Assembly (NCBI GenBank): GCA_026708115.1
Contig: JAPOVL010000013.1
Location: forward strand, 1-64,000
From: Chloroflexota bacterium
GTDB lineage: Bacteria; Chloroflexota; Anaerolineae; Aggregatilineales; Phototrophicaceae
Direction: 5' to 3'
Length of the DNA stretch: 64,000 nucleotides
Every line of letters starts with the position of its first letter. Within the stretch, counting starts at the first letter, position 1. The notes under the pieces are model-generated. The model saw only the letters and a program-made list of their open reading frames with translations. It was not told the DNA's origin and made no database searches. Made by a program: the position numbers and the translations under genes. Shown here piece by piece: positions 25,553 through 35,299 of this stretch.

Positions 25553-27805
25553 ATGAAAGAGCATTTCTTCACCGAGGGCATGAACGAGCAGCAGGCAGCC
25601 GCCATCACTGCCGGCGCCGGGCCCGTATTGGTCTTGGCAGGACCCGGCAGCGGCAAAACCAGCGTGCTGACAAGACGAATCGCCTGGCTGATTCGCGAAG
25701 AGCGCATCCCGCATCATCGAATCATGGCGGTCACATTCACCAACAAGGCGGCGGGCGAGATGCGCTCGCGCGTGGAAGCGCTGCTGGGCGATCGCCTGCG
25801 CGGCTTGCAGATTGGCACCTTCCATTCCGCCTGCGCCAAGTTCCTGCGCGCAGACGCGGATATGCTTGGTTATAGACGCAACTGGATCATCTACGACAGC
25901 GATGACCAACTGGCGCTGATGAAACGTGTGCTAAAGGTCATGGAATTGCAAGCCTCTACCGGTAATGCTCGCCACTTGATCAACCGCGTCTCACAAGCAA
26001 AATGTGAGATGATCCTGCCAGCCGATTACCAAGCCCGCCATTATGCAGATGAAATCGTGCAGCGAGTATACGTCGCTTATCAGAATGCGCTAGCAAATGC
26101 CAACGCCATGGACTTTGACGATTTGCTGCTGAATATGGTCTTGGTGATGAAACGGAACCCGGCGCGGCGTGGATATTATCAGTCTCGCTTTCATGCGGTG
26201 CTGGTCGACGAGTTTCAGGATACCAATACAGTGCAGTACCAACTGGTGAAGCTGTTTGCCGCGCCGCAGAACAATATCTTCGTCGTTGGCGACGAAGACC
26301 AGTCGATATACGCATTTCGCGGGGCGGACTATCGCAATATGCGGCGCTTCCGCCGTCAGTATACCGCGTCGCGACAGTACTTGCTGGAGCAGAACTATCG
26401 CAGCACGACGCACATCTTGAACTTTGCGCGGGCGGTGATTGACCAGAACCCGAACCGCACTGCAAAAGCGCTGCATTCTGATTTAGGCGCAGGCGCGCGT
26501 GTGCGTTTAGAGGAAGTTTATAACGACGAACTTCAAGCGGAATACCTGCTGGAAAATATCAAAAAGCTGCGCCAACAGAAAGGATTGGATTACAAAGACA
26601 TCGCCGTGATGTACCGTTCGAACTGGCTCTCGCGCGCAATCGAGCAGATGCTTGTGCGCGAACAGATACCCTACGTGATGATTGGCGGTGTGGGATTCTA
26701 TAAGCGGCGCGAGGTGAAGGATATGCTGGCTTACCTGCGGCTGGCGCATAATCCGGACGACCGCGTCAGCTTTATGCGGGTCATCAACACGCCGCGTCGC
26801 GGCATCGGCGATAAATCAGTGGCCGCCTTTAACGCCTGGGCGGCCGCCGAGGACATGGCGCAGGGCGAGGCGCTCGAGCGACTGCGAGACCTAGCGCCAG
26901 CGGCGCTGCCGACGGCGGCGCGCCGGCGTATCCAGCAGTTCGCCGGGCGGTGGATGACCTGGCGGGAACTAGCGGCCAGCGGTGAATTAGTCAAGCTCTT
27001 CGATCGCATCTATGCCGAAACGAGCTACGAAGACCATCTGCGAAAAATCAGCGACAGCGAAGAAGTTTTCGACGAACGCAGGGAAAATGTCGTCGAAATT
27101 TGGCGTATGTTGGGAAGGGCGGAAGGACTGGGCCAGACACTTGACGAATTCCTGGTCGAACAGTCGCTCTACGCCGATGTCGACGAGCTGGAAGCGGGCG
27201 AAGACCGCCTCACGCTGATTACGCTGCACAGTGCCAAGGGGCTGGAATATCCGGCCGTATTCATCGTCAGCGTCGATGAATCTGTGCTGCCGCATCACAG
27301 AAGTTTGGAGGAACCCGGCGGTCTCGAAGAAGAGCGCCGGCTCTTTTACGTCGGCATCACGCGGGCAGAGCGCTTTCTGTTGCTCAATTATACCTTTCAT
27401 CGCGGTCCATCGCGCTTCCTCTTTGATCTGCCGCGGCATTTGCTCGACGCAAAACCGTCCATTTTGAATTTGCTGGGCTCGTCAGACAGTCTCGAATCTC
27501 AGACGCGCTGGGACAATGCCGCACCATCGGTTAGCCGACTGGAACGGGACTTGAAATCCAATACGGTCACGCCCTCCGATAGCAAGATCCGCAACAAGAT
27601 TGTTCCCTTTCCAGGCAGCCAGCCCGCAGCGGGTGGCAATGATGCGCGATTTAAGATTGGTCAACGCGTTTCGCATCCTGAATTTGGTATCGGCGAGGTA
27701 TTTGGGGTCGAAGGTGATGGGGCGATTATCAATGTGATATTTGATGATCATGGGCTCAAGAAAATACTGTCGGACGCTGAAGGGTTTAAGGTGACTGGCG
27801 AATAA
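25553..27805 (+). CDS. UvrD/PcrA-type DNA helicase (SF1A)
   Basis: 750-residue 3'-5' helicase used in repair and replication-fork maintenance. Motifs in order: LAGPGSGKT (Walker A, 28-36), TFTNKAAGEM (Ia), VDEFQDTN (II), GDEDQSIYAFRGAD (III), LEQNYRST (IV), TLHSAKGLEYPAVFI (V), and FYVGITRAE (VI). The C-terminal 60 residues (RVSHPEFGIGEVFGVEGDGA) match the Tudor-like tail by which PcrA contacts RNA polymerase. Its end overlaps the convergent CoA-transferase gene by 20 bp. It could be called pcrA or uvrD. Confidence 0.95.
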   Translation: MKEHFFTEGMNEQQAAAITAGAGPVLVLAGPGSGKTSVLTRRIAWLIREERIPHHRIMAVTFTNKAAGEMRSRVEALLGDRLRGLQIGTFHSACAKFLRADADMLGYRRNWIIYDSDDQLALMKRVLKVMELQASTGNARHLINRVSQAKCEMILPADYQARHYADEIVQRVYVAYQNALANANAMDFDDLLLNMVLVMKRNPARRGYYQSRFHAVLVDEFQDTNTVQYQLVKLFAAPQNNIFVVGDEDQSIYAFRGADYRNMRRFRRQYTASRQYLLEQNYRSTTHILNFARAVIDQNPNRTAKALHSDLGAGARVRLEEVYNDELQAEYLLENIKKLRQQKGLDYKDIAVMYRSNWLSRAIEQMLVREQIPYVMIGGVGFYKRREVKDMLAYLRLAHNPDDRVSFMRVINTPRRGIGDKSVAAFNAWAAAEDMAQGEALERLRDLAPAALPTAARRRIQQFAGRWMTWRELAASGELVKLFDRIYAETSYEDHLRKISDSEEVFDERRENVVEIWRMLGRAEGLGQTLDEFLVEQSLYADVDELEAGEDRLTLITLHSAKGLEYPAVFIVSVDESVLPHHRSLEEPGGLEEERRLFYVGITRAERFLLLNYTFHRGPSRFLFDLPRHLLDAKPSILNLLGSSDSLESQTRWDNAAPSVSRLERDLKSNTVTPSDSKIRNKIVPFPGSQPAAGGNDARFKIGQRVSHPEFGIGEVFGVEGDGAIINVIFDDHGLKKILSDAEGFKVTGE

Positions 27806-28934
27806 CGCCGGTCTCCAATAACGCCACGATGTCCGCCTCGTTGAAACCATTGCCCAGCAATACTTCGCGCGTATGTTCGCCGTGGTTCGGCGCGGGCAGG
27901 AGACTGGGTTCGTCGCCAGACAAGCGAATCGGACTGCGCATCCAGGGAATGCCTTCGGCTGTTATGCCCACCATGCCGCGCTCCTTCATTTGCGGATCGT
28001 CGTGCAGCGCTTCAGGCGCGGTGATGCGCGAGAAACAGCAATCGGCATCGTCCAACAGATCGGCCCAGTCCGCGGCGGACTTACTCCGGAACAACTTAGA
28101 TACGTCTTCAATCAACTCCGGTTGCCGAGCGGTCGCCGTATGCAAGGCGGTCCACTCCGGTTTACCTACCGCCACACAGAAATTCGCCCAGAATTTCATT
28201 TCGACCGCGCTTAATGCCACGGGCTCGTCGTCGGCGCAGTAATAAAGGCGGTAACAAGCGCTGGCGCCACCCAGACTTAGCGCTTCGCTGCCCATATTCC
28301 GGCAGCTCGCCAGTACCCAGCCAAGCATGGCGAAGGGCATGGCCGCCTCCGACAGCGCCACATCGACGTAGTCGCCTCGGCCGCTGCGCTCGCGTTGGAG
28401 CAGCGCGGCCAGTACCCCCATCACGCCGACGTAGGCCCCGCCGACATCAGCCACTTTCGCGCCAAGCGTCTGCGGATTCAGTTCCGCGCCCAGCAGCCCG
28501 TTACGCGCGATGTAATTGAGATCGTGGCCGCTGACATGCGCCAGCGGACCCATCTGGCCCCAGCCGGAGAGCGAGCAATAAACCAGCCGCGGATTGATGG
28601 CGCGCAGCGTCTGGTAGTCGGCGCCCAGCCTCGCGGTCACGCCGGGACGAAATCCTTCGATCAGCGCATCCGCTTGTTCAACCAAGCGATGCAAGACTGC
28701 TTGTCCCGCGTCTTGCTTCAGGTCGAGCACGATGCTCTTCTTGCCGCGGTTGCTGCTGCGGAAGAAGGCGCCCATGCCGTCGATCAGCGGCGGCATCAGT
28801 CGGGCATAATCGCCCGTGACAGGGTCTTCGACCTTGATGATCTCCGCGCCCATGTCGCCCAGCAGCATTGTGCATATTGCACCCGGCAGCAGGCGGGTCA
28901 GGTCAAGGATGCGAGTGTTCTCAAGGGGTTTCAT
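27786..28934 (-). CDS. CoA-transferase family III (CaiB/BaiF)
   Basis: 382-residue enzyme moving CoA between carboxylic acids via an aspartyl intermediate. The N-terminus MKPLENTRILDLTRLLPGAICTMLLGDMGAEIIKVEDPVTGD is split here only by length but is the family signature (LLGDMGAEIIKVE). The expected catalytic Asp lies in KVADVGGAY. It is followed by the conserved SGRGDYVDVALSEA. No partner genes for a specific pathway are adjacent, so the acid substrate is unknown. The gene end overlaps the helicase gene on the other strand. Confidence 0.92.
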   Translation of the reverse strand: MKPLENTRILDLTRLLPGAICTMLLGDMGAEIIKVEDPVTGDYARLMPPLIDGMGAFFRSSNRGKKSIVLDLKQDAGQAVLHRLVEQADALIEGFRPGVTARLGADYQTLRAINPRLVYCSLSGWGQMGPLAHVSGHDLNYIARNGLLGAELNPQTLGAKVADVGGAYVGVMGVLAALLQRERSGRGDYVDVALSEAAMPFAMLGWVLASCRNMGSEALSLGGASACYRLYYCADDEPVALSAVEMKFWANFCVAVGKPEWTALHTATARQPELIEDVSKLFRSKSAADWADLLDDADCCFSRITAPEALHDDPQMKERGMVGITAEGIPWMRSPIRLSGDEPSLLPAPNHGEHTREVLLGNGFNEADIVALLETGVIRQSP

Positions 28935-29038
28935 GGTTGGAGTTTAGCGCGGTTGGCGCGGCCCTGGCAATGAAGTTTGATTTGCGTTATATTCCTTGTT
29001 ATTATCCGATGCTTTCATCAACATAGTATTGCTCCTCG

Positions 29039-29578
29039 ATGACGCTGCTTCCCTTTGATGACGACCCACGCAAACCAGTATATGCGCGCTCCGGCTGGGA
29101 AATACCTCAGTTGGAGTGGAGTGAGTTCATTTATCATTCCGGTTTGCAGACAGAGACCGTCGTACGTCAGCGTACGGACAGTCTTCTGAGGGACATGGCG
29201 CGTAAACAAAAGAGGATTACTCGCATAAGATCAGTTTCGACATATCTCTACAATTGTGTCGGTATGATCTTCGCCAATCGCCGCGCCTGGATTGAGATTG
29301 ATGTGCTGGATGACATCCTTAGAGAAGATGGCTATACTAAAGTTGCGCTCCAACAGTTGGAAGCTGGCGATATCGTGAGCTATGCCTTTGATGGCTCTCC
29401 AACTCATGTTGGGCTTGTTACTTTTGTTGAACGATATGAAGGTGAAGTTGCTGGCGTAACCGTTCTGAGCAAATGGGGCAAAGACGCTGAGATTCTGCAT
29501 CCAATGAGTGATGTGCCGGTGACTTTCGGGGCGCCCAGCGATTTCTGGAGTGAGAGGACGCCGCATGTCATTGGTTAA
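29039..29578 (+). CDS. NlpC/P60-like (papain-fold) protein
   Basis: 179 residues without a signal peptide. A Cys at 73 in YNCVGMIFA begins a helix, GDIVSYAF (about 110-117) is followed by His123 in THVGLVTFV, and LSKWGKDAEILHP comes after; this Cys - GDIV - HVG order is that of NlpC/P60 and related amidases or peptidases. The N-terminal 65 residues are unassigned. The next gene begins 14 bases before this one ends, so they form a pair. The target could be peptidoglycan or a protein; no known family name is claimed with certainty. The ribosome site is weak. Confidence 0.62.
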   Translation: MTLLPFDDDPRKPVYARSGWEIPQLEWSEFIYHSGLQTETVVRQRTDSLLRDMARKQKRITRIRSVSTYLYNCVGMIFANRRAWIEIDVLDDILREDGYTKVALQQLEAGDIVSYAFDGSPTHVGLVTFVERYEGEVAGVTVLSKWGKDAEILHPMSDVPVTFGAPSDFWSERTPHVIG

Positions 29579-29933
29579 AGATTTCGAGACCATTGAGAGT
29601 CTGGAGTTCATCGTTCAATTCTCCGTGCTTAGCGGCTTTTCGTCACTGCTGCGGGCTTTCGCAAACGATGCAACGGTTGAAGCATTGAGCGCGAAGCTGG
29701 GCGCTCAGGCCAATGCCTGCCAGTCGGTTGTTAATCGCATAAACCAGGTTCTGACGAAGAGCGATGTAGAACTATACGACGAGAGCATCGCGGCGTATTT
29801 GTTTTGCCTCTGGAAGGCGGATCTGCCGCTGGCTCACAAAGCCAGCGAACGCATTCTGGAAACTGGCGGACTTTGGTGGTCGGTGCAGCTAGCGCTGCAC
29901 ATTATCAAGGAAGCGCAGGCCGAAACAGTATGA
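29565..29933 (+). CDS. Small helical protein overlapping the NlpC/P60-like gene
   Basis: 122 residues, all-helical in appearance, no signal peptide or known motif. The ATG at 29565 lies inside the previous gene with GAGAGGA seven bases before it, so the two are translated together. A small non-enzymatic partner right after a papain-fold protein may be an inhibitor or immunity protein (inference). Function unknown. Confidence 0.65.
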   Translation: MSLVKDFETIESLEFIVQFSVLSGFSSLLRAFANDATVEALSAKLGAQANACQSVVNRINQVLTKSDVELYDESIAAYLFCLWKADLPLAHKASERILETGGLWWSVQLALHIIKEAQAETV

Positions 29934-30003
29934 ACGCGCAAACATAAAAGCGAGCCCACCAAGTAGACCCGCTCCCCATCCTTTATCTCAACTCCAGACG
30001 AGA

Positions 30004-31695
30004 CTAAGCCCCCGTCACTGCGCCATCGTCCGCCTGCGAGACCTGCCGCGCGTATTTGGCCATCACGCCTTTGGCGTAATTCGGTACGGGCGGCTGCCAA
30101 GCTGCGCGCCGCGCAGCCAGTTCGGCGTCGCTCAAGTCGACATGGATCAGCCGCTGCGATACATCGATGGTGATCATGTCGCCCTCTTGTAGCAGAGCAA
30201 TGGGACCTCCCACCGCCGCTTCCGGCGAGGTATGCCCGATCATCAGGCCGCGCGTGCCGCCACTGAAGCGCCCGTCGGTGATCAAACCGACATTGCCGCC
30301 CAGCCCTTGGCCATAGAGCGCCGCGGTGATCTGCAGCATCTCGCGCATGCCGGGTCCGCCGACCGGTCCCTCGTAGCGGATGATGACGATGTCGCCCTCG
30401 ACGATCTGGCGGTTGGAGACCGCCTCGAAGGCCGCTTCTTCGGTATCGAAGACGCGTGCCGGACCCGTCAGCGGGGCGGGGTTGTCCTTAAGCTTGACAA
30501 CAGCGCCGTCGGGCGCCAGGTTGCCCTTGAGCACGACCAGGCCGCCGCTGTCCTTGATGGCATTGTCGAGGTCGCGTACGACGTCTTGCCCCTCGGTCTC
30601 TTGGGCATCGGCGCAGGCGCCCGCCAGGGTCTGGCCCGTGACGGTGGGCGTATCGCCGGTCATATAGCCGCCGTCGATCAGGCGGTTGACCAGGATAGGC
30701 ACACCGCCGGCTTGGTAGAGATCGAGCGCGACGTATTGCCCGGTGGGGCGCATATCGCCGATGATGGGCGTGCGGCGGCTGATTTCCTCGATATCGTCCA
30801 GCGTGAAGTCGATGCCGGCTTCGCGGGCGAAGGCCAGGCAGTGCAAGATGCTGTTGGTGCTGCCGGCGGTGGCTGCGGATGCTGCCATGGCGTTTTCCAG
30901 CGAGCGCCGCGTCACCAGGTCGGAGGGTCGGATCTCCCGCTCCAGGATGTCGAGCATCATCTGCCCGGACTGGAAGGCGACGGTTTCCTTGTCCGGATCT
31001 TCGGCCGGCACATCGCCCATGCCCATGGGGCAGATGCCGATGATCTCGCTGATCATGGCCATGGTGTTGGCGGTGAATTGACCGCCACAAGCGCCCGGTC
31101 CCGGGCAGGCGACATTCTCGACCGCCATCAGTTCTTCATAGCTGATCTGCCCGGCCTGGAATTGCCCCAGGGCTTCAAAGACGTTCACCAGGTCAATGTC
31201 GCGCCCGTTCAGCTTGCCCGGGTAGATGGTGCCGCCGTAGAGCATCAGCGAGGGCAGGTTGAGTCTTATCAGCGCCATGATGGTGCCCGGGATGGTCTTG
31301 TCGCAAGCCGACAGCGCCACCACGCCATCGAGCATGTTGGACATGGCGACCAGCTCAATGCTGTCGGCGATGACCTCGCGGCTGATCAAGGAGCCTTTCA
31401 TGCCCTCGGTGCCCATGGTGATGCCGTCGGAGATGCTGATGGTGTTGAACTCGAAGGGCGTGCCGCCGGCCGCGCGGATGCCGCGTTTGACATCGACCGC
31501 TAGCTTCCGCAGGTGGAAGTTGCAGGGTCCGATCTCGGTCCAGGTGTTGGCGACGCCGATCAGCGGCTTGGCGAGGTCCTCATCGCTGTAGCCGACGGCT
31601 TTGAGCATGGCGCGGGCGCCGGCGCGCTCGGCGCCGTGGACGAGGGTGCGGCTGCGCTGATTGGGCTTGGCGCGGAGTCCGTTGGTGGTGGACAT
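30004..31695 (-). CDS. ilvD: Dihydroxy-acid dehydratase
   Basis: 563-residue Fe-S enzyme of branched-chain amino acid synthesis, making 2-oxoacids from dihydroxy acids. The three Cys ligands are in [20 protein letters not shown] and GPGACGGQF; also [15 protein letters not shown] and the C-terminal [16 protein letters not shown] are typical. The start at 31695 has an AAGGAGAC site; an upstream in-frame extension to 31836 has no support. No other ilv genes are adjacent. Confidence 0.97.
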   Translation of the reverse strand: MSTTNGLRAKPNQRSRTLVHGAERAGARAMLKAVGYSDEDLAKPLIGVANTWTEIGPCNFHLRKLAVDVKRGIRAAGGTPFEFNTISISDGITMGTEGMKGSLISREVIADSIELVAMSNMLDGVVALSACDKTIPGTIMALIRLNLPSLMLYGGTIYPGKLNGRDIDLVNVFEALGQFQAGQISYEELMAVENVACPGPGACGGQFTANTMAMISEIIGICPMGMGDVPAEDPDKETVAFQSGQMMLDILEREIRPSDLVTRRSLENAMAASAATAGSTNSILHCLAFAREAGIDFTLDDIEEISRRTPIIGDMRPTGQYVALDLYQAGGVPILVNRLIDGGYMTGDTPTVTGQTLAGACADAQETEGQDVVRDLDNAIKDSGGLVVLKGNLAPDGAVVKLKDNPAPLTGPARVFDTEEAAFEAVSNRQIVEGDIVIIRYEGPVGGPGMREMLQITAALYGQGLGGNVGLITDGRFSGGTRGLMIGHTSPEAAVGGPIALLQEGDMITIDVSQRLIHVDLSDAELAARRAAWQPPVPNYAKGVMAKYARQVSQADDGAVTGA

Positions 31696-31798
31696 GGCTT
31701 GTCTCCTTAGTACAAGTGTCGTTTTGTGGAGCGTATTGTAGCGTATCCGCGCGAGAATGGCAGGCGCGGCGTGGTCGTGTTCGTTGTCGGGACGGTTT

Positions 31799-31840
31799 CC
31801 CCCAAAAACCCCTAAAGATCCCCTAAAAGCCCCCAAAGAT
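31799..31840 (+). repeat. Four 10-11 bp direct repeats (CCCCTAAAGAT-like)
   Basis: Units CCCCCAAAAA, CCCCTAAAGAT, CCCCTAAAAG and CCCCCAAAGAT follow each other without gaps, at one helical turn each, and end directly at a TTGACA. This is the arrangement of iteron-like sites for an activator next to a promoter. Confidence 0.6.
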
Positions 31841-31868
31841 TTGACATACTATATTGACACGGTATAGA
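31841..31868 (+). promoter_or_regulatory. Candidate rightward promoter after the CCCC repeats
   Basis: TTGACA (31841-31846), 16-bp spacer, TATAGA (31863-31868). The next rightward gene starts at 32169, leaving a leader of about 300 bases in which no open gene is seen; otherwise the gap 31696-32168 holds the ilvD upstream region and a degenerate palindrome at 31973. Confidence 0.45.
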
Positions 31869-31972
31869 TATAGTCGGGTTTTCGAGGGGTGAGGGAAGGC
31901 TATTTTTTTGGCTGGACGGTATGCGGTTGTTAAGCGTCGTTCTGAGGACAAGGTAGCATGATTTTGTGATGG

Positions 31973-31992
31973 AGGGGCGACTAAATGGTCGC
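31973..31992. repeat. Degenerate relative of the 29-bp palindrome
   Basis: AGGGGCGACTAAATGGTCGC keeps the AGGGGCGAC core of the elements at 1396 and 10097 and a GCGAC/GTCGC stem, but the right outer arm has decayed (GGTTT instead of CCCCT). Confidence 0.4.
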
Positions 31993-32168
31993 GGTTTGGA
32001 TTGGCCACAGAGGCGCAGAGGGCGCAGTGGGAGCGCAGATACATTTTAGACGAATCCAATACTGTTTGGTATCTGATGGAATATGGCCATGACATTGGAA
32101 ATTCCTGTACTACTCCATTACAATTCGATTCATTGTCAGCCTGATTTACTGCAAATAGGGAGGATACA

Positions 32169-32870
32169 ATGAAGTTCAAATTGGCGATTCTGACAGGGCT
32201 CATGCTGTTGGTTTCGGCCTGTGGCGTGGAAATCTCTGGAGAAATCTATCTAGCTGACCTAGACGAATTGACTGACAACAACGATTTGACGACTAAGATT
32301 CTGATAGCACTGCCATTTATTGAGACGGATGATTGCGAGGCTGAGACTCGGCGGTATCAAGATGTGATCAACAGAAGCTCAGGTTTCAGCACTATGGAAT
32401 TTGTGCGCTGTTACCCTGGGGATTATGGCAACTATGTTGAATTTGAACTCCCGGCACCAATGCGCATGGCAGATCCGTACGAGAGTTCTATGGTGGGTGC
32501 CATTGAAATCATAGGCTTTGATGATGAAGAAACTGGTGACCGCCACATTTACATACGTTCTAATCCGAGTGACTTATGTAATCTCGACAAACTCACCATA
32601 GATGAATTCTGGCAATCACTCGACTTTAGTGAGTTGTCACCTCTGATACATATCAATAACGATTTACGTGAACCGCAAAAGCTGATACTGAATCACGTGT
32701 TTGTGAATGGCTCGCCGGTTATTCAAGCGACTGAATTTGAGCTTGAACGTCGAGATTCAATTGAAGTAGCTCTGTCCGACGTTATTACCGCGTGGGTGTT
32801 CAATAAGTCGTGCAACTTCTCTTCCCGTACTGCCTTGATTGGAATCTGGGTCGCAGATTCGGGAGATTAA
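32169..32870 (+). CDS. Predicted lipoprotein of unknown function
   Basis: 233 residues. MKFKLAILTGLMLLVSAC ends in a lipobox with Cys18, so the mature protein should be lipid-anchored outside the membrane. The rest is acidic, with several Cys (DDCEAE, VRCYPG, SDLCNL, KSCNFS) that could form disulfides. A GGGAGG site precedes the ATG. Base composition is AT-richer than the neighbours. A lipoprotein with a similar N-terminus (SACGVEISGEIYLADL) is familiar from DUF7424-like proteins but that link is only a guess. Confidence 0.75.
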   Translation: MKFKLAILTGLMLLVSACGVEISGEIYLADLDELTDNNDLTTKILIALPFIETDDCEAETRRYQDVINRSSGFSTMEFVRCYPGDYGNYVEFELPAPMRMADPYESSMVGAIEIIGFDDEETGDRHIYIRSNPSDLCNLDKLTIDEFWQSLDFSELSPLIHINNDLREPQKLILNHVFVNGSPVIQATEFELERRDSIEVALSDVITAWVFNKSCNFSSRTALIGIWVADSGD

Positions 32871-32915
32871 ATTCAGGAAGCGGTCTTAGAGCGTAGTAGC
32901 AAGATGTGGAAACCC

Positions 32916-32949
32916 AGCCCACACTCTCTCTGAAGGTGGGCTCGATTTT
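32916..32949 (+). terminator. Terminator of the lipoprotein gene
   Basis: AGCCCAC (32916-32922) pairs with GTGGGCT (32936-32942) across a 13-base loop and is followed by CGATTTT. The T run is short. Confidence 0.5.
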
Positions 32950-33071
32950 CTGACCTGGCAGAGTATTCAACACCTGCACCACAATCCTGATGCCGATGCC
33001 GGTGTATAGCGCGCCGGGTCCATATCGGGTATCATCAAGGTGGATCTCAACGTGGGAAACGGTTGCGGCCG

Positions 33072-34328
33072 ATGCAACTCAAAGCCAACCCTTTCAGGCC
33101 AGACAAGCCCATCGACAATTTTGAGCAATTTGCGGGACGGGCGCATGAACTGACCGTCCTGATTCGCTCGATGTTCAATACAGGCCACGGCAACGCGCGG
33201 CACATGATTGTCACTGGACCGAGAGGTATTGGCAAAAGCTCCTTCATCAATCAGATACACTCGGTAACTGATAATGGCGACGATGTCTTGGCAAAGCTCG
33301 GCATAGATGCCGGAGACTTCCGCTTCCGATTCCCGGTCTTTAAATGCCGAGCGCGGCAAGGCCAGAGCACCGAACACATAGTGACTTCGCTGATGGACGC
33401 TATGCCAACGAGGCTGAGCGCCGAGAATTTCCGCAGTATCGTCGGCGATTTCGTCCGGGCTTGGAAGCCATCAGTCTCAGTCGCTGGCGTCGTGAGTTTG
33501 GAGCACCAGTCGGCCACTTCAACGGACATCGGTCGCGAGTTCGTTCGAACCGTGTCCAATCTGTGGTCGGCGATCAAGAGTGAGAGCGACGGGATTATCT
33601 TCATTATCGACGAGATTGACACTGTGGCAGAGACATCTGGCATCGCATCCTTCTTGAAGGTAACAACTGAAGAATTGGTGGATGCCGGACTGGATCAGAT
33701 CGCGTTTTATCTGGTTGGCGTGACGGGCGCGATGCAAAAATTAATGAGCGATCATCCCTCGATCGGACGAGTCTTCGAGAATGTTGAGTTGCGCCCTATG
33801 AGTCATAATGAGAGCCGCGATGTGATTGACAGAACGCTCCAGAGTTCGTCCAACAGCCGCAATATCCGCGTATCCGATGAATCCATACAGTGGGTAGTCG
33901 AAACGGCGAGCGGTTTCCCCGCGATTATTCACACTTTATGCTATGAGGCTTATGAAAACGATACGGACTACGTTCTGGACCAAGATGATTTCGCTAAAGC
34001 AGCAGATGAAGTCGTGTCTCGTATCAAACGCGCCGAACTGGGCCAACTTCTGCGAACGGCCGGCGCTGGCGACTATCGGCGAATACTGGTCGCCATGGCG
34101 GAATACGAGGATGCCCTCGTGCCGCGGTCCTATATCGGGGAGAGAATCGGCAGGCCCTCCGATCAGTTGGGCTCATATCTCGACGTCCTGCTAAAGCGCA
34201 ATATAATCGAAAGGACGGATCGGGGCGTATACCGATACGTCGAACCGCTATTGCGGCTTTATGTACAGAAGTTGCCTGTTCTGGAGCCAACCCTTAGTTC
34301 GCGCGACACCGAAGAACTAAACGACTAA
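33072..34328 (+). CDS. AAA/STAND-type ATPase (Orc1/Cdc6-like architecture)
   Basis: 418-residue ATPase. The start region KANPFRPDKPIDNFEQFAGR sets the family pattern (a conserved NPF then FxGR box), Walker A is VTGPRGIGKSS, Walker B IIFIIDEIDT, and a helical lid plus winged-helix-like C-terminus (GVYRYVEPLLRLYVQ) follows. Such stand-alone ATPases are common in bacteria and archaea with few known roles; some are linked to mobile or defence genes. A TTG at 33063 is an alternative start. No partner gene is obvious. Confidence 0.8.
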   Translation: MQLKANPFRPDKPIDNFEQFAGRAHELTVLIRSMFNTGHGNARHMIVTGPRGIGKSSFINQIHSVTDNGDDVLAKLGIDAGDFRFRFPVFKCRARQGQSTEHIVTSLMDAMPTRLSAENFRSIVGDFVRAWKPSVSVAGVVSLEHQSATSTDIGREFVRTVSNLWSAIKSESDGIIFIIDEIDTVAETSGIASFLKVTTEELVDAGLDQIAFYLVGVTGAMQKLMSDHPSIGRVFENVELRPMSHNESRDVIDRTLQSSSNSRNIRVSDESIQWVVETASGFPAIIHTLCYEAYENDTDYVLDQDDFAKAADEVVSRIKRAELGQLLRTAGAGDYRRILVAMAEYEDALVPRSYIGERIGRPSDQLGSYLDVLLKRNIIERTDRGVYRYVEPLLRLYVQKLPVLEPTLSSRDTEELND

Positions 34329-34441
34329 GGTCGCGTTCTTCGAGACACCCAGGATCCTGCGAGCCATCGGCTGAGACTTGGACCTTCATAAGACCTTTTG
34401 ACCCATCGACGGCGTCAACTGCCGACCTCGACGCCAGCCCG

Positions 34442-35275
34442 CTACTTAATCCCCGAACCCATGAAACTGCTGGTGAATTGCTTCTGCACGACGGCGATCA
34501 ATACGACTATAGGCGTCACCACAATTATCGTGCCTGCCGCCAGTTGATCCCACTGCGCCCCGATTTCCGATGAAGCGGTTAATAAGGCAAGTCCAACCGT
34601 GAGCGGACGGATTTCGACACTGCTCGTGATCAACAAGGGCCACAGAAACTCATTCCAGTGGTAAGTCACCGAGACGATGCTGAATGCCAGCAAAGGGGCA
34701 CGCGTGACGGGCAAGAAGACATGCCACAATACCTGCAGCCAGCTAGCGCCATCGCTGCGCGCCGCCTCTTCCAGTTCTTTGGGTACCTGCTTGAAGGCTT
34801 GGCGCATCAAAAAGGTGCCAAATGCCGAAGCGATATAAGGAGCCATCAAGCCCTGATAGGTATCCAACCAGCGCAGTTTGGCGAGGGTCTGGTAATTCGG
34901 CAGGATGAGAATCGAAGCGGGCACCATCAATTGCGTGAGAAATAAGAAGAATATCTGGTCTTTGCCCCGGAAGTCCATGCGCGCCAAAGCAAATCCCGCC
35001 AGCGAGATGGTCACAAGCTGGATGGCCAGCAAGCCAAATACGAATATGAAGGTATTCAAATAATAGCGTAAAAACGGCGCAACCTGCCACGCGTCTTCAA
35101 AAGCGCCCAGATGCAAACTTTGCAGCCAGACCAGAGGCGAGTCATTCAATAGCTCGGTAGTCGGCACAAAGGCAGCCAGCAGTGTCCAAATCATCGGTAC
35201 GATCCAGATCAATCCGAAGGCCGCCAACGCTACAACAGGTAAAACCTCACGCCAGTTTCGCGCATTGCCTTTCAT
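34442..35275 (-). CDS. Carbohydrate ABC transporter permease, MalG/UgpE type
   Basis: 277 residues with about six membrane spans. The cytoplasmic EAA loop is EEAARSDGASWLQVLWHVFLP, split here as EEAARSDGAS plus WLQVLWHVFLP. It is the last gene of the leftward locus after the MalF-type permease and the binding protein. No ATPase gene is present in the locus. Sugar not identifiable from sequence. Confidence 0.93.
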   Translation of the reverse strand: MKGNARNWREVLPVVALAAFGLIWIVPMIWTLLAAFVPTTELLNDSPLVWLQSLHLGAFEDAWQVAPFLRYYLNTFIFVFGLLAIQLVTISLAGFALARMDFRGKDQIFFLFLTQLMVPASILILPNYQTLAKLRWLDTYQGLMAPYIASAFGTFLMRQAFKQVPKELEEAARSDGASWLQVLWHVFLPVTRAPLLAFSIVSVTYHWNEFLWPLLITSSVEIRPLTVGLALLTASSEIGAQWDQLAAGTIIVVTPIVVLIAVVQKQFTSSFMGSGIK

Positions 35276-35299
35276 CCGATAACCATCCCTACCATCTGT

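Noticed and set aside
24476..25909. A 477-codon minus-strand frame over the end of the PBP and start of the helicase
   Set aside because: Spans two well-supported genes and the gap between them; no motif; shadow.
30232..31503. A 423-codon open frame on the plus strand over ilvD
   Set aside because: Composition shadow of ilvD; rich in repeats of A, G, D and H with no family match, no start signal.
31823..32203. A 126-codon minus-strand frame in the lipoprotein leader
   Set aside because: Covers the promoter, repeats and degenerate palindrome; no motif and no start signal.
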